A stretch of DNA of 64,000 nucleotides from Petunia secreta (taxonomy: Eukaryota; Streptophyta; Magnoliopsida; Solanales; Solanaceae): contig JARKIP010000049.1 of assembly GCA_029990175.1 (NCBI GenBank), forward strand, positions 10,456,001 to 10,520,000, read 5' to 3'. A program made the translations under genes and the position numbers. The notes beneath the pieces were generated by a model, which was given only the letters and a program-made list of their open reading frames with translations, had not been told where the DNA came from and did no database searches. Below, piece after piece: positions 23,653 through 36,798 of this stretch. Within the stretch, counting starts at the first letter, position 1. Each line of letters begins with the position of its first letter.

Positions 23653-23896
23653 TATTCGAAGCTAGGAAGAAGATTCTAGAACTGTAATGAGAGGAAGATA
23701 AATTGGGGAAAAGGTAGAGAGAAGATATTTTTTGGAAAGTTTTTTTCACTGAATGAGTAACTAAAGCTACTATACATGAATATATAGTGTAAGCTAACTG
23801 TCTAACTAATTGACTTGCTGACTCAGCACTAACTAACTAACTTAACTTAGCTTTATAGACTTGTACACTAAGCTATATGAATTGTACTTCTCAATG
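23653..23896 (-). repeat. Copia F 3' LTR
   Basis: Partner of 28732-28970 with scattered changes. The start and end dinucleotides have decayed (TATTCG for TGTTCG, and TG for CA). The polypurine tract TTGAGGGGGAGC (minus strand) abuts it at 23896-23908. Confidence 0.85.
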
Positions 23897-24021
23897 CTCC
23901 CCCTCAAGTTAAGGATCTAAACACATCTAGCATCCTCAACTTTCCTAACATATATTCATGTTGATGTCTGCCCAATCCCTTTGTGAGAATATCTGCATTC
24001 TGCTCAACTCCTGATATTTAA

Positions 24022-26355
24022 TCAAACCTTTCTGAATCTTTTCTTGAACAAAGTGAAGTCTATCTCTCTATGTTTTGTCCTCTCATAAAAAATAGGATTA
24101 GCTGTTATCTGGAGAACTGCCTTGTTGTCATAATGCAATGTTACTGGTATCTGAATCTTCATTCCCAACTCATTGAAGAGTTCAATAAGCCACAGGATTT
24201 CAGACACAGTTGTAGCCATACTTCTATACTCTGCTTCTGCAGAGCTTCTAGACATGGTTTCTTTTTTTTTTTAATTTCCAAGAGATTAAAGAATCTCCTA
24301 GTTGCATGTAGTAACCTGAGACTGATCTTCTTATTAATGGGCATGTAGCCCAATCTACATCACAGTAAGCTGTAATTTCACTATTACCTTTACTGCTCAA
24401 TAGAATTCCCAACCATGGCTTCCTTTTGATATATTTGAGAACATGCAGTGCTGCATTTAAATGAGATTGCTTAGGTGCATGCATAAATTGACTTAGTGTC
24501 TGAACTACATATGACAAGGATGACAAGTTAGGCCTTGTCATAGCTAAGTATAACAACTTCCCTACTAATTTTTTATATCCTCTATTATCCTTCAGCAAGG
24601 GATCATCTTCCTTTCCAACAACCTGATCATATTCATGACTTGTGAATCTCATGTGTTGTTCTAAAGGTGTTGAAGCTGGCTTGGCACCTCCTAGACCCCA
24701 TTCTGATACTAGTTCCAGAGCAAATTTCCTTTGAGTCATAAGGATGCCTCTGTAAGATCTCATGAACTCAATCCCCAAGTACTTTAGGTTGCCCAGATCC
24801 TTAACTCTAAAATGCTTGTGCAATGTTGCTTTGGCTTCCCGAATCGGTCCTTCATCATTTCTAGTAATCAAGAGGTCATCCACATATACCAAGATGACCA
24901 CTATCTTATTACAAACAGATTTGGAAAACAAGGAATAGTCATGTAAGCTTTGATTGTATCCTGCTTGTGACAAAGTTGTAGTCAATTTAATGTTCCATTG
25001 CCTAGAAGCCAGTTTGAGTCCATACAAGGACTTTCTTAACCTACAAACCTTGTTCTTGCACTCCCCCTCACTGCCAAAACTTTGATTACTTGTTCTTCAT
25101 GTAAGTCACCTTGCAAAAATGTATTAAAAACATCCATTTGGAAAACAGGCCAATCAAATCTAGCAGCCAATGACAAAATACATCTCACAGTGACCATCTT
25201 GGCCACAGGTGAAAAAGTATCATGATAATCTAAGCTTCTTGTTGGATATACCCTTTGGCCACTAGTCTGGCCTTGAACCTTTCCACTGTGCCATCAGCTT
25301 GATATTTGATCTTAAAAACCTATTTGTACCCAATGGGTTGCTTACATGCTGATAAATCCACAACTTCCCAGGTCTGATTACTTTCAAGAGCTTATATCTC
25401 TTGCTTCATTGCAAGGATCCATCTGGCATCTTTAGCAGCCTCATGAAAAGAGTGAGGTTCAGTCTCAGCTGAAAATGCTGTTGAGTAGGCCTGGTAAGTA
25501 GGTGAAAGAGATGAATAAGAGACTACATGATTAATAGGATAGGGTATGATGTTCTTGCTAACTGGTTTCTGAACAACATAGTATGTCATCCAAATAGGAG
25601 GCTTAGTAACTCTACTGATTTTCCTGGGTTCAGGAATATGAGATGGAGTTGGTGGGGTTGTATCTGCTGGAATTGTAGCTGCTGGACTGAAGGTAGAAGT
25701 AGGAATAGAAACAGGACTTGAGTTAGAAGTGAGATCAGTGGAAGAAATTCCTTCAGATGCAAGGGGAACTGAAGATGATGAGACTGGACTAGAAACAGGG
25801 TCATGCATTATAGTGAATGCAGGACTAGAATTAGGAAATGAATATGTATGCAGAAAAAGAACAGAAGGACATGGCATAGGAGAAGATTGACAAGGAGAAA
25901 AATAGAAAGGAAAGCTATGTTCCTTGCAATGCACATCCGTACTTACAGAAAAGGTCTTAGTAGCTAAATTGTATAGTCTATACCCCTTTTGCACTTCTGA
26001 ATACCCCATAAAAACTGTAGGTATAGCTCTAGGAGAGAATATATCAATGTGAGAGGTGTTTGTTGCATAACACAAGCAACCAAACACTCTCATATGAGTG
26101 AGAGATGGTGGAGTCCCATGGAACTTTTCAAAAGGTGATTTGCCCTCTAGTGTGACTGTAGGCATTATGTTAATGATATAGGATGCACTAAGCACACAAT
26201 CTCCCCAAAATTGTATGGGAACATGTGCTTGAAATCTTAGAGCTCTAGATACTTCAAGAAGGTGTCTATGCTTCTTCTCTGCAACTCCATTTTATTTTGG
26301 AGTGTGAACACAGGTCCTTTGATGAACTATACCAAAGGATTGAAACAGATCTGAG
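24022..26355 (-). pseudogene. Copia F integrase C-terminal half, RT and RNase H
   Basis: Read on the minus strand from 26355 downwards: SFGIVHQRTCVHTP, a stop, then KHRHLLEVSRALRF, the ORF 25392-26195 (LSASYIINIMPT, VFGCLCYATN, then a serine/proline-rich linker), a frame-broken RT N-terminus (25030-25390), RT with LVYVDDLLITRNDEG (24248-25027) and RNase H with SRSSAEAEYRSMA and FYERTKHREIDF (24022-24255). Several stops and frameshifts make it inactive. Confidence 0.85.
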
Positions 26356-26362
26356 CATTGAT

Positions 26363-28720
26363 ATGGCGTTGAACATGATATCAGAGCCATGGATATGGCG
26401 TCGTTTTAGCTTCGTTCCAGAAGTTTCTTTAGCTCTTTTCTTCTGCATTTTACATTTCCCTGTTTCTGTAATTTCCCAATTGATTTTGCCCAAAAATTAG
26501 GGTTTCAGTCCCCATAATTTTTTTTGTTGCACAAATGGCGATTGTTAATGATCCTAGAAATTCTCGCTCCATCGGCACCAGAGTTGTTACCGGAGATACT
26601 TCTGAAATTACCACCGGAGTTGTTGTGTTGCAGCTGGATCCGAATGATCGGCTCTCTTCATCCTTCTGATGTTCCAGGTTCAATTCAGGTACCACAGCAG
26701 TTGAAAGGTATGGAAAATAACACTTTATGGAGTAAATCAATGTGCATTGCACTCTTAGTGAAGAATAAAATAGGTTTCATTGAAGGTAGTTGCACGAAAG
26801 ATATGTATGAGGAAAATTAGCTTATTGGGAGCGATGTAATGCATTTGTGTTTTCGTGGCTCATGAGTACTATCTCTAAGGAGTTAGCTAGTGGATTAGCA
26901 TATTCTACTGATGCTCGTAAGGTTTGGAATACTCTCAAAGAACGGTTTGATAAGATTAACTTGACAAAGATCTATCATGTTCATCGTGAAATGTCGACCC
27001 TTTCTCAGGGCACATCCAGTGTGTCTGTTTACTTTTCTACATTGAACTCCCTTTGGGATGAGTATGAATCTCTTGTTCCTCCACCTCAGTGTGGTTGTGA
27101 AAAGTCTAAGAAATTTGTTGAGCAGTTGGAGTAGCAAAAACTGATTCAATTTCTGGGAGGATTGAATGAGTTATAATCAATCAAGGAGTCAGATTCTAAT
27201 AATATCACCAGCACCCTCTATCAATCAGCATATTCCATGATTATTCATGAAGAAATTCAGTGCATCCATCTCAATGTAGCTTCACATTTTTCTCCCACAA
27301 ATTCACATATAAAGGAGGGTGAATCATTTGCCCTAATCTCTGCAAATTACTCAAATTCCAATTATAATCCAAGAAAGAATTTTAATAACAATCAGAACTC
27401 CAACCTGAGGGATTCTAATGTTTTTTTTTTATTATTGTCACACCAAGGGTCACAGGAAGGAGTCTTGGTATAAGGAGCATGGGTATCCACCAGGGTACAA
27501 GTTCAACAGGAATAAGGATAGAAAGAATATTGGTAGAGAAAATGGTAACTAATGCAGCTAATAATGTGAATTTTGATCAGGCATCTGGTCAGCCAAGTGT
27601 TTCTTCTTCAGGCAGTGCTACGAATTATGCAAAAATTCCTCACTACTATACATTACCTAGTCATAATGGAAATGCAGGGAACTATTATGCATCACCTAGT
27701 CATAATGGAAATGCAGGAAACTACTATGCAACACCTAGTTACAATGCAGGGCCTTCTCCACCACTCACCATAGATCAATATCACCAAGTGCTCAGTCTGA
27801 TTAATAAAGAGGAGAAGGGAATTGATGCTAACATGGCAAGCATGTCAGGTAGTACTTTCTGCTTTCTAGCTGGTAATTTGACTAACTTTTGGGTGATTGA
27901 TACAAGAGCTTCCAATCACATGTGTTCATCCAAGGATCTAATGACATCATGCACCTCATTTCATTCATTAAACTCGAACAGTATTCATTTGCCTAATGGA
28001 AATCTTGCCACCATCACTCACACTGGCATATGCCATTTAACACCTGATTTAACTCTTCATGATGTGTTCTATGTGCCCAAATTCCAGTATAATCTCTTGT
28101 CTGTTTCTCAGCTTACCAAGAAATAAAATTGCTCAGTTTCTTTCTTTCCTGAATTTTGTATTTTCCAGAACCTCTCAAATGGCAAAGTGAAAAGGATTGG
28201 TAGAGTACGCAATGGGCTATATATCATATCTGCCACATCACTATCACCTACCATATCAACGGCTCACACTGCTTCACTTGATGATTCTGCATATTTTTTA
28301 TCTTTCAGTACTTCTTTAGATAATTCTGTTGTTTGGCACCAAAGATTGGGTTGTGCTCTATTTTGATGTCTTGTATTAAATTCATTTCATAAGGGGTCAG
28401 ATAGTTGAGTGACAAACTTGTAATTGTCCAGTTTGTCCTTTAGCGAAACAAACAAGAATTCCATTTCCTGTACATAATACTAAGACATTTGGTGCACATA
28501 GATGTATGCGGTCCTTATAAGCACTCTACTTACATGGTTATAAATATTTCCTTACCTTGGTGGATGATTTCAGAAGAATGACTTAGATTTTCCTATTGAG
28601 GTTGAAAAGTGATTGCTTGATTCATTTAAGAAAGTTCATTAATCTTGTTCAAACTCAATTCTATGCCTCCATTAAAATACTTAGATCAGATAATGGTCTA
28701 GAATTTTTCAACTTTCAATG
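26363..28720 (+). pseudogene. Copia F inverted segment: LTR end, primer site, leader, gag, protease, integrase N-terminus
   Basis: Starts with an LTR-end-like GTTGAACA and a decayed primer site (TGATATCAGAGCC, 26374-26386), then gag from ATG at 26535 (ENNTLWSKSMCIALLVKNKIGFIEG, VFSWLMSTISKEL, YFSTLNSLWDEYESL), a direct repeat YASPSHNGNAGN (about 27650-27740), protease FWVIDTRASNHMCSS (the catalytic DSG reads DTR), then integrase VWHQRLGC to LRSDNGLEFFNFQCSD, where it meets the minus-strand primer site at 28720. Many stops. The last integrase codons match the first ones of the minus-strand half. Confidence 0.8.
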
Positions 28721-28731
28721 CTCTGATACCA

Positions 28732-28970
28732 TGTTCGAAGTTAGGAAGAAGATTCCAGAACTGTAATGAGAAGAAGATAAATTGGGGAAAAGGTAGAGAG
28801 AAGATATTTGTGGAAATTTTTTTTCACTGAATGTGTAACTAAAGCTACTGTACATGTAATTTTAGTGTAAGCTAAATATCTAACTAATTGGCTTGCTGAC
28901 TCAGCACTAACTAACTTAACTTAGCTTTACAGACTTGTATAGTAAGCTATATGAATTGTAGTTCTCAACA
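28732..28970 (-). repeat. Copia F 5' LTR and adjacent primer site
   Basis: 239 bp from TGTTCGAAG to TCTCAACA. On the minus strand it is followed at once by TGGTATCAGAGC (28720-28731), the initiator tRNA-Met primer site. Confidence 0.85.
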
Positions 28971-28975
28971 TATAA

Positions 28976-29962
28976 TAATGTGTTCCAAAGAATGTGATTA
29001 AAAGAAGTCCCTAAAAAAATCCACTTTTTTGTAATATTACTTTTTTTTTTTTCCTTTTCATTTTTTGTGGAAGAAAATTCCAGTTTTATATTAATTTGTC
29101 ATTTATAATTTTGTCCCTCAGGCTTCTGATATGATCACATTTGAACTGATAATACGTGCCCAATATAGCATGCTTTTCTCTTTTTCTTACCATTGTTAGT
29201 TACAGTCGATCGTCGGATTATTTTCCAGCCACCGCACGGCGATCGCTCCCCTGGTAACAAAATGTGGTTGTATTCCTGTATATTACATGCATGTCATCGT
29301 AAATGAACATCTTTGCATGATGACATTTATATCCATTTCTGAATTATTAGTGAATTACGTGATTCATATGATTGTCCCTATTTTATTCTTTTCTTGGTGG
29401 GGAAGCTGTTCTATTTGCTGCTATTTTTGGCCTTTGAGACCTTTTTTGTGTGCCAGCTACTCCTGTCTTAATCCTCGTCTTTATATCTACGGTGTTATTT
29501 GTTTATCTTGGGTATATTTTAGTTTTATCATTCTCTTTATCATATTATTTCCATCTTGTCTTTCAACTGTGTTTTCTAAAGGTTTCTCTAGCCGAGGGTC
29601 CCCACTTGTGAGATACTACTGGATATGTTGTTGTTGTATAATTGTTTCTGCAACAATGTAAAATCCAGATGAAAGAACTGAATAATTCATAAGGCCTATC
29701 ATCATTCAGGAACCAAATTCTTTATGGCATGACAGATTTTGTTTGCTCTGGCTATTGCAATGTTTTTCCTTTTTCCTAATTTTGGTTACTCACAGATGTG
29801 TGTTATTATATAAATGTGACGGTTTATAGATGATTTTGCCGGAAGGTCATGAAACAGAAAGAAGCCCAATGTGCGCTTAATGTGAAATTTGTTGTATGTC
29901 TTTTTTCCAGGCCGTTCTGTTGGGTAACAACATAGTGTTATAGGGGGTAGTGATTACTACAA
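28976..29962 (+). promoter_or_regulatory. Upstream region, 5' UTR and probable 5' UTR intron of the ANTH gene
   Basis: Between Copia F and the ANTH start codon. CAATATAGCA near 29161 followed by a pyrimidine-rich run could be the core promoter. A plausible intron in the untranslated leader runs from CCCCTG/GTAACA (29254) to TTTTTTCCAG (29910), leaving about 52 nt before the ATG. These are inferences from splice signals only. Copia F cuts off the sequence beyond about 1 kb upstream. Confidence 0.45.
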
Positions 29963-32900
29963 ATGGCGAGAAAAGCTCTTAGTGCTTTAAAAGATTCCAC
30001 AATGGTTGGTATGGCCAAGGTTAACAGTGAGTACAAGGTGAATCTATAGCTTTGAAGGCACTGGTGTAGTCTTTTGAATCAGAGAAACCATTAACATTTT
30101 ATGTTTTGTTCTTCAGAAACTAGATGTTGCTATACTCAAAGCCACAAACCATGTTGAAGTACTGCCTAAAGAGAAGCATGTACGGAGTAAGTTCAATTTT
30201 AACTTTGCACAATATCAGAGACATTACTCTTAACGTTTTGCAGCAAATTATGAGGTCTTCAATTAATTTGGGCTCAGCCATTCTGTTTTCCAACTTAGAT
30301 GATGTGCTCAAATAATATGTTTTTCAGTGTCATATGAACCTGTTGACTTGAGGTTACAAATGTATTTCTTTCGCTTATAAATGGTTATTTGACAATGCCC
30401 TCTACTTCTTTTTCAGCTCTTTTCTATGCAATTGCAAGCAACAGACCTCGAGCAGATGTTTGCTATTGCATACATACCCTTTCCAAGAGACTCACTAAAA
30501 CACATACTTGGCAAGTATGATCCATCACACCATGCTTTACTTTACTTCAATGCATTGAGTTCTTTTTACCGATTCTATTTTCTTATACAAGTCTTGTCTT
30601 CACAGTTTTATGTCAAAGATCTGTTTGTAGATCATGTAGCTGTAATCTTGTGGTTGGAAGTTCCTATGTATTTCTTCGGTGACAGAATCCTCTGTTTTCA
30701 TGGTATCATTTTTTGTTTAGGTTGCACTAAAAACTTTAATTGTCATTCATCGTGCTATGAGGGAAGTTGACGTTTCCTTTCTTCACGAGATTGCCAATTA
30801 TAGTGCTCATAGAGGCAATTTATTAAGCCTAACACATTTCAAGGATGATACGAGCACCACTGGTATACATTCCCTATTTACCTGTTTATCATATTGCAAA
30901 TATTTAGAATATGAGAAACTGACCATGTGGATTCTTCTGATTTCAATTGTGAAGCGTGGGACTATTCTACTTGGATTCATTCTTATGCTTTATATCTGGA
31001 AGAATACCTTCAATGCTATCGCATAATGACATATGATTTTCAGAGAGAACGAAAGGTATATGCCATATTGTTGTGAAAGAAACTAAGATATACTAAACTC
31101 CCTTTCCAAATGTCATGTTTTATCTTTTGTGTTCTCAATATCATGACTGCTCCTAAAAGTCCATACCCAAATCAGTCTTCAAATGAAAGTTTTATTGTAT
31201 TTCAAACTGCAAGTCTTTTGGTTTGTTATGAAAATGTTGTTGATGCTTCTTAAACAGAGAATCAAGGAGGTAAACTCCACAACCTTGATAGAGACATTAC
31301 CTGCTTTACAACAATTGCTGTCTCGCCTTCTTGACTGCCAGGTGAATGTCATTCTGTAATGTTCGGAGTAACCATTTAGAAATCTCATTATTTCTCCATT
31401 CCAGTAAATGTCGTTCTGTAATGTTCTGGTACCAATGCATTTGCCATGCTTTAGAGGAATACTGACCGTCTTATTTTCAGCCAGTGGGAGCAGCTCAATA
31501 TAATTACTTGATTCAGCATGCCCTTTCATTTGTGAGTAATTACTGAATGTCATTCACTAAACACCAGTAACTTCAGATCATATATATTCTCTAGTTATTA
31601 CTCCGTAGAGTATTTCTAGATGACTATTGCTAATAATAAAAGCTGGCATTTACCAACTTATCATTTATATTTTGTTTGATACAGGTTGCAGCAGAAAGTG
31701 CGAGCCTCTATGTAGCAATTGCAGATGGGATGCTTAACCTAGTGGACAAGGTATGATATAATCCAAATATTTGGTCTGATGGATCTGTTCATGTGTTCGA
31801 AGAAAGGCACTGACTAAAGCATCTAACAGTTTTTTGAGATGCAACGCCATGATGCAGTCAGAGCACTTGAAATTTATCGAAGGGCAGGAGATCAGGTATG
31901 TCATATGTGCAGGTTTCAGTGTACATTGCCTCTATCTGCTCATTGTGGATATTTTGTATTAATACTGGGAAATACATGTGACGCAGGCGGTAAAGCTATC
32001 TGAGTTCTTCGAGATATGCAGGAACCTTGACTTTGGACGAGGGCAGAAGTATGTCAAAATTGAAAGGGTACTCCAGTTAGTCTTCATCGCTTTTTCTCTT
32101 TGGTACCAATATCTTATTTCAAGAATTTCTTGTTTCTATCCCTTGTTATATCTCTCAATCTCAAACTACAAACAACATAAGATCCCTTGTTTTATCTTTC
32201 TTCCTAGACTTGGATACATTAATGTTGACGCTTCTTACTTGTGCCATGATATTTAATTTCTTCTCTAAATAATAAGTACAGCCGCCTGAATCATTCATAT
32301 CAGCAATGGAAGAGTACTTGACGGAGGCACCAAAACCTCTCATGCTGCAATGGAGGCCGGTACGTTATAAAGAATTTACTTGGACATTGTCACAACACTT
32401 TTTCTAGGGGGGAATAATCATATGGTTACAATTTAAAGCTGTTAAGGTACTAAATTTACCCAAACTATTGGCCTGTTCTTTTCATACAACAGACAAAACC
32501 TGCAAATTAACATGACTCTATGTTATTGGAGTCCTGAAAATTTATCCCATTCTGTAATTGCATTTGATATGATAATAGCTGCAATCATCAAAACCTTCTT
32601 TAGTATCGATTCTATTAGCCCTCAGCCTCTGGCTTGGGAAGTTCTCATGGAATGAGATGACATAGATGTAACAAGTTTATAGTTTTATAACTATTGGGAT
32701 CTTCTTCTTCTTATGCCAAAAGGATGATGAAGACAGAAGTACAAAGGTCATTGCTGTTCCTGAATCCAAACCAGAGACTGATCAAGAGCAAGAAACTGAA
32801 GTACCAACGAATGAAGAGAATAAAGCTGAGACAACACCTCCACCCCTCATTCCTGACCTTTTAGTAAGGACTTACTGCACCTAAATGGAAAATGAGATTT

Positions 32901-34610
32901 CCTATTGATTTTGTGTAGCTAATTTTATATGTTTGTAGTCTTTTGATGAGCCAATTCAAGAATCGGCTGCACCGGAAGATAACAATGCCCTAGCTTTAGC
33001 TATTAGCACACCTGGTATATTTTTTCTTTCTTCCTTTTCTACTTCTCTATAATTTTATTCATCATTGAAGCAGAAAGGATCTGAGTTTTTCTTCACAAAT
33101 TTTCTCATTAAAATATGTGTAGAAGAGTTGTCAAATTCATTGAGCAGTGAAGATCAAAGTAGTCAACCAACAGGTTGGGAATTGGAACTCGTTACAGCAT
33201 CAACTTCTATCCAGGCACCATCCACGGATAATAAACTGGTTAGCCTTTTATTATACTAGCAGGCAGGCTTACCCAAAAGAAAGTATATTTTGAGATTGGC
33301 ATGACAATAAAAGGTGCCATATTCATTTGAGTGCCCAATCTAGTTGATTCAATAGCCCTTTGCAGCTCTGAGACTTCAATTGACTTGACATATGCTAGAA
33401 ATCTTTGCTTCTTGTTTAGTAGACTTAAAGAGTCTTAAATATTGTGTTCTATTAGATCCTAAGTTCTATTTGCTAATTCTTCTATATGTGTCGAACCAAA
33501 ACTGATGTTTTGTGAACGAAAACCATTATATTACTTGAATTACTCCTCAAAACAAACTTTGCATCATTTCACTAGTACTTCAAATTCAATCATTTCACTA
33601 GTACTTCAAATTCTGAGTGCATTAGCTATTTGCAGATACTGATAGCAACCTTTAACTTGCAAATAATGACTTCACTATATTCCTGTGCAGTTATGGCCAA
33701 ACAGCATAGTCTTAAAGATTGTTTCTACTGGATCCTAACTTATGGCTTCTATTCTACTATTTGTTGTCTAACCAATTAGCAAGTTAATTCTTAGCTGTGT
33801 TGCTGCTTAACGTTGTTTAAGTTTGTAGTTGGATCAGCTTTGCCTTGAAGTGCCCATGGCATGCACTTTGATATTTTCCTTCTCCAATAGCTCACTATGG
33901 TTGAAATATTTCTGTCATATTTCCAGATACAGGGAGGTGTACTAGATAGGTCAAAATTGGATAATTTATATGAGACAGCACTGGCAAGACAGAATCAAAA
34001 TGATCCATACAATATGGAGGTTTCATCTAACCCATTTGAGGTTGCCGGTAATACTCAGGATCAATTTTATAGTTCAAACAACTTTGGAACAAGTGGTGCA
34101 CAAATGGCTGCTATGGCTCATTATCATGACTATGGGGTTCTCATGCAACAACAGATTGCCAATATGTCTCAAACACAAGATCCATTTATGGGACAACAAA
34201 TTGCTGGGATGCCTGGACAAAATGAGGTCATGTTGATGCAGCAGCAAATGGCTATTATGTCTCTGCAACAGCAAACGGCCGCTATGAATCAACAGCAGGA
34301 AGTCTTCATGAACCAACAAAATGCTGGAACTCAAGAACAGGAAACACAAATGCAAGAAGAAATAGCTGCTATGACTCAACAACAGGAAGCCGTCATGAAC
34401 CAACAAATTGCTGGAAAGCCTCAAGAGCAGGCAACAGAAATGCAGGAACGGATAGCTGCTATGCCTCAACAACTAGAACTAGAAGGACCAGCATTGGTTA
34501 ATGATGCTAATCCATTTGGGAATCCTTTCACTGACCAGGCTTTTACAAATCCCTCTCAGGATCAGTCTCATGTATCTCAAAATCAAAACTCTCAGTCTAG
34601 CTTAATCTAA
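29963..34610 (+). CDS. Clathrin assembly protein, ANTH domain (AP180/CALM family)
   Basis: Endocytic adaptor that binds PtdIns(4,5)P2 and recruits clathrin at the plasma membrane or trans-Golgi. I join 15 exons, all GT-AG and phase-consistent: 29963-30037, 30117-30186, 30417-30514, 30721-30862, 30955-31055, 31258-31341, 31481-31531, 31685-31750, 31830-31895, 31987-32067, 32282-32359, 32723-32863, 32939-33014, 33123-33238 and 33927-34610 (or from 33933), giving about 642 residues. The ANTH domain (about 1-300) has ALKDSTMVGMAKVNSEY, the basic KATNHVEVLPKEKHVR lipid-binding region, VALKTLIVIHRAMREV and FFEMQRHDAVRALEIY. The tail has PDLLSFDEP, a clathrin-box/DLL-like motif, plus DPF and three NPF motifs and a Gln/Met-rich repeat. 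Closest in memory to Arabidopsis At5g35200-type proteins. The exon-15 acceptor and the weak exon-5 acceptor are the uncertain points. Confidence 0.9.
34100..34480 (+). repeat. Gln/Met-rich repeat in the last exon of the ANTH gene
   Basis: Two adjacent ~30-residue copies (MNQQNAGTQEQETQMQEE and MNQQIAGKPQEQATEMQER) lie behind shorter QQQIANM and QQIAGM units. The DNA repeat unit is about 87-90 bp. It lies in the disordered clathrin-binding tail. Confidence 0.7.
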
Positions 34611-36798
34611 AATAATTTTGCAATACAAAAGTGGAACTTGGAATGCATGCAATTCATCGGATGTACTAGGAAGCCAAACTAGATTGTTGACAAGGTGGAA
34701 ACCAAAAAGACGTATCTAGGGTGAGTTATGTAGAATACAGCTGAATCCACTGATTTCGGCTAGAACCACGTATACATAAAAATAAGATTACTTAAAAAAT
34801 ATACATATAATAAGATCATACACACACCGACTCTAGATCCCTTCACATAGGAACCTGGATACAATTCAGTTAATTTCATTTGGCTTGTTATTCTAGTCAT
34901 ACTGAAAGTCAGGGACGGGCTGCTACGTCACTTGGCAATTAAACTTGTTGATCCGTGTACTAAATCTTTGTATTAGCAGTAACTGTAAATAACGATCCAA
35001 CAGAGTATTAATTAGAAAGTAAATTTTCCTCCTCTCTCCATGTGGTCTCATTTGTTGTGTCTTCTTTATTTTATGTGTTCTTCTGGATTGATTCTCATCT
35101 TCCATTAATTTAACATAAGTCTACAAGTTGGCATTTGGCAACTATGAATAAGTCAAGCTTTTGATACTATACGCAAACAACTAACACGCTAGTCATTTTG
35201 TTTACAGTTCCAAAGCTTTGATAATCTTATACAGTATAGTAGTACTACTTTTTTCTCGTTTGTGTAAAATACTTATTCCAGCTCATGTCTATATTTTATT
35301 GAACATGTAAAATAAACAATGCATATCAATTCCTATAGTAACATCTCAAAAGGACAAAAAAATATTAATGTAGAAATTAAAAGTTCCTAAATACAAAATT
35401 GTCAACCTTTCTATCCTATGACACAAGAAAATGAGTGTGTGGTAACGAATAAGGATAGATAAATCACTTTCTACTTCATACATATTTTAACCGTTAATAA
35501 TCATACTTCATTTGTCTAATCTAATTAAAAATTTAAAACGCCACGAGCAAATAGGAAAACCCAACTAACCAAATCAGTGTGTCGGTGGGGAAAATCCAAG
35601 ACACATGCTGTAGGAACTTTACAGCTGAAGTCACCCACAAGTTGCTCCCCAATTCAGCGGCTCAAAAACAACTCATCCTTCCCAATTTATGTAATAGTTT
35701 TTTTATTTTAATTAGTCAAAAAAAAATTGAACTTTTTAGTAACAATTTAAATTTATGATGTGATTTACTGTCACACAAATTCAATAATTTGTTTTAAAAC
35801 ATTAATTTTAAAACTCTTTCATAATTTTCTTAAACGAGACCTAATCAAATATCTTTACATAAGTTGAAATGAACCGATTTAAATTTTTAAAAAAAACATT
35901 TACTGCTACGTACTAACTCACATGGATGTGGTCCCGCCACCATTAAACCCGTAGCCGTATATCACGGTTTGCAGTCTCATTTCTCAGCCGTCCCCCTCCT
36001 CTCCATGCTCTAACTTAGCTGTCTGTCATCTACTTTTGTCATTAACTATTCAATGAGGGAAAAATCACATGTGCCTCTTTAGTATTTGTATTGTGTCTTC
36101 AAATCAATATCCCCTTCAGTTTTACTACTGCACTAGTATAAGGCATAGTTGATTGCATATCTCGTTTTTAAGCACAAATTTGGACTTAGATCATTTGACT
36201 TCAAATACCAAATGTTTCAACAAAAAAAGGTAACTACAATCTCGCTTCAAATTCCATATTTCCAGCCCAAAATACATGCTTGATACCAACATACTGCAGA
36301 ATACACTAGTCTCAGTTAACATAAAATTAGTGTGAAAACATAAGTGAATCATTCGTAGCTAATTGAGTACTACTTGAGCACACATATTAAAGTGCCCGAG
36401 CAATTTAAGTACATAATTGATGGGAAAAGTTGGCCAAAGCATAATCAAACCACACCTTATAGTACAAGTGTGGACCAAAGCTAGTTTACATTTGCTATAC
36501 AAGTTTTGGTATCATAAATGTATTTCCAAGAGACAGAAAGAGATGCTATGATTGTGGACCACAAATTTAGAAACTTTCTTATCCTTTACAAGGAAAGCAA
36601 GTAAGTACAATTAACAATATACTCTAAACAAGGAATAAGGAGCTGTCCAATCTTCTTACTTAGCTCCTATTCCTCAAGAAAAGAATAGTATTCATTTTTT
36701 TTCTTTTTCTTTCACCTTTCTTCCGGTGATTTAAGGAAAAAAAAAAATCTAGAAATGACCAAATAAAGAGAAAAAAAATGAAAATGTAAACCAAACAA
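34611..36798. other. Intergenic region, AT-rich
   Basis: 3' flank of the ANTH gene and convergent 3' flank of the epimerase gene. It holds AT-rich sequence with homopolymer runs. I recognise no gene or element. The epimerase 3' UTR probably lies within 36650-36798. Confidence 0.55.

Larger units (their letters stand above)
23653..28970 (-). mobile_element. Copia element F with inverted 5' half
   Basis: LTRs at 23653-23896 and 28732-28970 with exact TATAA flanks (23648-23652 and 28971-28975). The primer site next to the right LTR shows that the element points to the minus strand. Reverse transcriptase, RNase H and the integrase C-terminal half read on the minus strand (24022-26355), but leader, gag, protease and the integrase N-terminal half read on the plus strand (26363-28720). 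The two halves break in the same integrase region, so this is one element with an internal inversion rather than two elements. Confidence 0.85.

Noticed and set aside
26535..28126. A separate plus-strand Copia element inside F
   Set aside because: Its integrase ends at the codons where the minus-strand half begins, and no LTR pair of its own exists. An internal inversion explains it better.
29287..29661. 124-codon ORF upstream of the ANTH gene
   Set aside because: Lies in the inferred 5' UTR intron, hydrophobic and low-complexity, with no recognisable domain.
33897..33926. ATG at 33897 as start of a separate 237-residue protein
   Set aside because: The first codons are intron sequence before the TTTCCAG acceptor; the rest is exon 15 of the ANTH gene.
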